A stretch of DNA of 6,515 nt from Rikenellaceae bacterium (GTDB lineage Bacteria > Bacteroidota > Bacteroidia > Bacteroidales > UBA932), in NCBI GenBank assembly GCA_900769385.1, contig CAAGGO010000038.1:1-6515 (forward strand), written 5' to 3'. Position 1 is the first letter of the stretch, and each line of letters starts with the position of its first letter. Below the pieces are notes generated by a model. That model did not search any database and was not told where the DNA came from. It saw only the letters and a list, made by a program, of their open reading frames with translations. Position numbers and translations under genes: made by a program. This document shows positions 6,478 through 6,515 of this stretch, piece after piece.

Positions 6478-6515
6478 TTAGTGGCGTTTCAGTTTTTTTG
6501 CCAAGACTTTTGCAA
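6478..6515 (-). CDS. Possible 3' end of an upstream gene
   Basis: On the minus strand, a frame entering from the right edge reads AKVLAKKLKRH and stops at TAA (6480-6478), 11 bases before the fmt start. The basic, helix-like tail and the tight spacing fit the end of an upstream co-transcribed gene. Another frame (LQKSWQKN, stop at 6491-6489) is also possible. Eleven residues are too few to name a family. Confidence 0.3.
   Translation of the reverse strand, partial: AKVLAKKLKRH

Noticed and set aside
1..6515. CRISPR arrays, tRNA or rRNA genes, insertion sequences, riboswitches (including a TPP riboswitch near the thiamine gene)
   Set aside because: Reading both strands, I saw no spaced repeats, tRNA-like cloverleaf, transposase or terminal repeats; the thiamine gene follows fmt by only 4 bases, leaving no room for a leader.

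Overview
This window looks like ordinary core chromosome from a member of the Bacteroidota, most likely Bacteroidales. The evidence is the gene families (short-chain-type threonine dehydrogenase, a DUF151 nuclease with a UVR tail, a signal-peptide-bearing CNT nucleoside transporter, a 376-residue Tgt without zinc cysteines), moderate G+C with AT-rich spacers, mostly absent Shine-Dalgarno sites, and promoter-like boxes fitting the Bacteroidota TTTG / TAnnTTTG pattern. I cannot assign a genus from sequence alone.

Layout: (1) 2-397, plus strand: 3' end of an NAD-dependent L-threonine 3-dehydrogenase gene. (2) 414-456: a strong hairpin between convergent genes, probably a bidirectional terminator. 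(3) 482-2449, minus strand: a two-gene unit, a DUF151/BFN-type nuclease with a UVR motif followed after 12 bases by a NupC/CNT nucleoside transporter. (4) 2450-2552: a divergent promoter region. (5) 2553-4797, plus strand: tgt (tRNA-guanine transglycosylase, queuosine pathway) followed after 19 bases by an LptF/LptG-family permease (lipopolysaccharide export). (6) 4774-6466, minus strand: fmt (methionyl-tRNA formyltransferase), then after 4 bases a thiamine pyrophosphokinase gene whose 3' end overlaps the 3' end of the permease gene by 24 bp. (7) 6478-6515: possible tail of one more minus-strand gene.

The genes are mostly housekeeping: tRNA modification, initiator tRNA formylation, cofactor synthesis, envelope biogenesis, amino-acid catabolism and nucleoside salvage. 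I see no mobile element, CRISPR array, RNA gene, phage or defence system, and no clearly new multi-gene system. The points most worth a second look are in protein detail. Tgt has lost all three zinc-binding cysteines while keeping its catalytic aspartates. The CNT transporter has Gly-Met-Ser-Glu where most relatives have Gly-Gln-Thr-Glu, at the position that sets base selectivity. The DUF151 protein has a degenerate signature motif. No gene-free stretch exceeds about 105 bases.
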